Of a DNA stretch of 22,868 bases, positions 22,335 to 22,868 are shown piece after piece; position 1 is the stretch's first letter, and every line of letters begins with the position of its first letter. A program made the position numbers and the translations under genes. The notes under the pieces are model-generated. The model had not been told where the DNA came from. It searched no databases and was given only the letters and a program-made list of their open reading frames with translations. Location: IMG/VR virus record IMGVR_UViG_3300031707_001164, positions 1 to 22,868 of that record, one strand, 5' to 3'. The stretch is from a virus.

Positions 22335-22625
22335 ATGAAGGCGAAAGAATGTGTGACTGCTTATTGTGTAGCAGTCATTGGCATCATGGCCATATTCCTG
22401 GCCGCCATCCTCATGCGTGGTTTCGTACTCACGGTTTTGTGGGGATGGTTCATTGTTCCTGTGTTCGGTTTACCGGCGTTGGGTCTTGCTCCGGCACTTG
22501 GCCTGACGGTACTGCTCAACTATTTGTTTGCCGCCCACACACGCGAAGCCCGGTCGCTTGGAACCATCTTTCAAGAGACACTAGGGGTACTGGTGGTGGG
22601 TTGCATCCTTCACTTGTTCATGTGA
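22335..22625 (+). CDS. small multi-pass membrane protein
   Basis: The 96-aa product has about three hydrophobic segments: residues about 9-32, 34-66 (with a Gly/Pro-rich GLPALGLAPALG stretch) and 82-96. GGAG lies 8 nt before the ATG. The size and two to three membrane passes could fit a holin or another phage envelope protein, but no motif supports a specific call and no endolysin is adjacent. Confidence 0.7.
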   Translation: MKAKECVTAYCVAVIGIMAIFLAAILMRGFVLTVLWGWFIVPVFGLPALGLAPALGLTVLLNYLFAAHTREARSLGTIFQETLGVLVVGCILHLFM

Positions 22626-22632
22626 GATTCCA

Positions 22633-22806
22633 ATGCCAGTTCACACGACGACTAAGGGAAACAAACCGGCATACCAGTGGGGCAACCACGGTGCCAAGTA
22701 TGTTTACGTACCCGGCAACAAAGCAAGTCGGGAGGCTGCGAAGAAGAAAGCCATTCGACAAGGTTTGGCCGCCGCGCGTGCGATGGGGGTAAAACCAGAA
22801 TTATAA
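22633..22806 (+). CDS. small basic phage protein
   Basis: The 57-aa product starts MPVHTTTKGNKPAYQWGNHG, continues AKYVYVPG, then a Lys/Ala-rich helix (REAAKKKAIRQGLAAARAMG). Short proteins of the type MPV-x-Y-x-WG-x-HG-K-x-Y ... A-x-x-QG-x-A are common in tailed phages, of unknown function. The start is 7 nt after the previous stop. Too short for an ORF cut-off of 60 residues, but the pattern supports it. Confidence 0.7.
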   Translation: MPVHTTTKGNKPAYQWGNHGAKYVYVPGNKASREAAKKKAIRQGLAAARAMGVKPEL

Positions 22807-22815
22807 GGTGTCACC

Positions 22816-22868
22816 ATGAAGTCACATACAATTGAACATTGGCGGGACGGTGAAAAGATAGGCCAATT
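22816..22868 (+). CDS. N-terminal fragment of an unknown protein
   Basis: ATG at 22816 with AAGGTG about 6 nt upstream opens a frame (MKSHTIEHWRDGEKIGQ) that runs off the window. It lies 9 nt after the previous stop. Nothing more can be said. Confidence 0.5.
   Translation, partial: MKSHTIEHWRDGEKIGQ

Noticed and set aside
1-22868. CRISPR array, insertion sequence, integrase or attachment site
   Set aside because: No regularly spaced repeats, transposase or integrase motifs or matching terminal repeats were seen in the window.

Overview
The window looks like part of the genome of a tailed double-stranded DNA phage (Caudoviricetes) or a very close relative. The signs are a large tail-hub-like protein, a primase-polymerase/SF3 helicase, a DUF5664-type nucleotide hydrolase, three HNH endonucleases, two DNA methyltransferases, a ParB-like protein, several very small basic 'phage filler' proteins, and dense packing with repeated 4-nt start/stop overlaps (ATGA, GTGA). 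No integrase, ribosomal RNA or housekeeping gene is seen. The host is unknown. The tmRNA tag predicted here (AKPQFAMAA) resembles, from memory, tags of Gemmata-like Planctomycetota, but this is only a weak hint.

Layout. (1) Positions 1-3210, + strand: the end of an unknown gene, a 968-aa tail tip/hub-like structural protein and a 61-aa basic protein, closed by a hairpin at 3234-3258. (2) Positions 3275-10049, - strand, one compact operon read right to left: HNH endonuclease, primase-polymerase/helicase, DUF5664 protein, HNH-AP2 endonuclease, DnaQ-like exonuclease, then three cysteine-rich proteins of unknown role. Two of these three carry copies of the same previously unfamiliar Cys-rich repeat. 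(3) Positions 10050-10114: divergent promoter region with nested inverted repeats, the outer one reaching into the next gene. (4) Positions 10115-22868, + strand: ParB-like protein, a conserved-looking 244-aa protein, a hairpin, a 110-aa protein, a compact tmRNA (ssrA) gene, a glycosyltransferase-methyltransferase fusion, a ThyX-like protein without the ThyX signature, a DNA methyltransferase with an HNH gene nested out of frame inside it, a tiny lipoprotein whose Pro-Gln tail is cut by an amber codon, an SNF2-type helicase, an exported trypsin-like protease, a second DNA methyltransferase, an HTH-metallophosphoesterase fusion, a membrane protein and small basic proteins.

How it fits together. 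The leftward operon is a replication and nucleotide module followed by cysteine-rich proteins. The rightward block mixes DNA modification (two methyltransferases, possibly the glycosyltransferase and ThyX-like protein), DNA processing (SNF2 helicase, metallophosphoesterase), translation rescue (tmRNA) and envelope-directed proteins (signal-peptide protease, lipoprotein, membrane protein). The items most worth a second look are the phage tmRNA, the nested HNH/methyltransferase arrangement, the amber-interrupted proline-rich lipoprotein and the Cys-rich repeat family.
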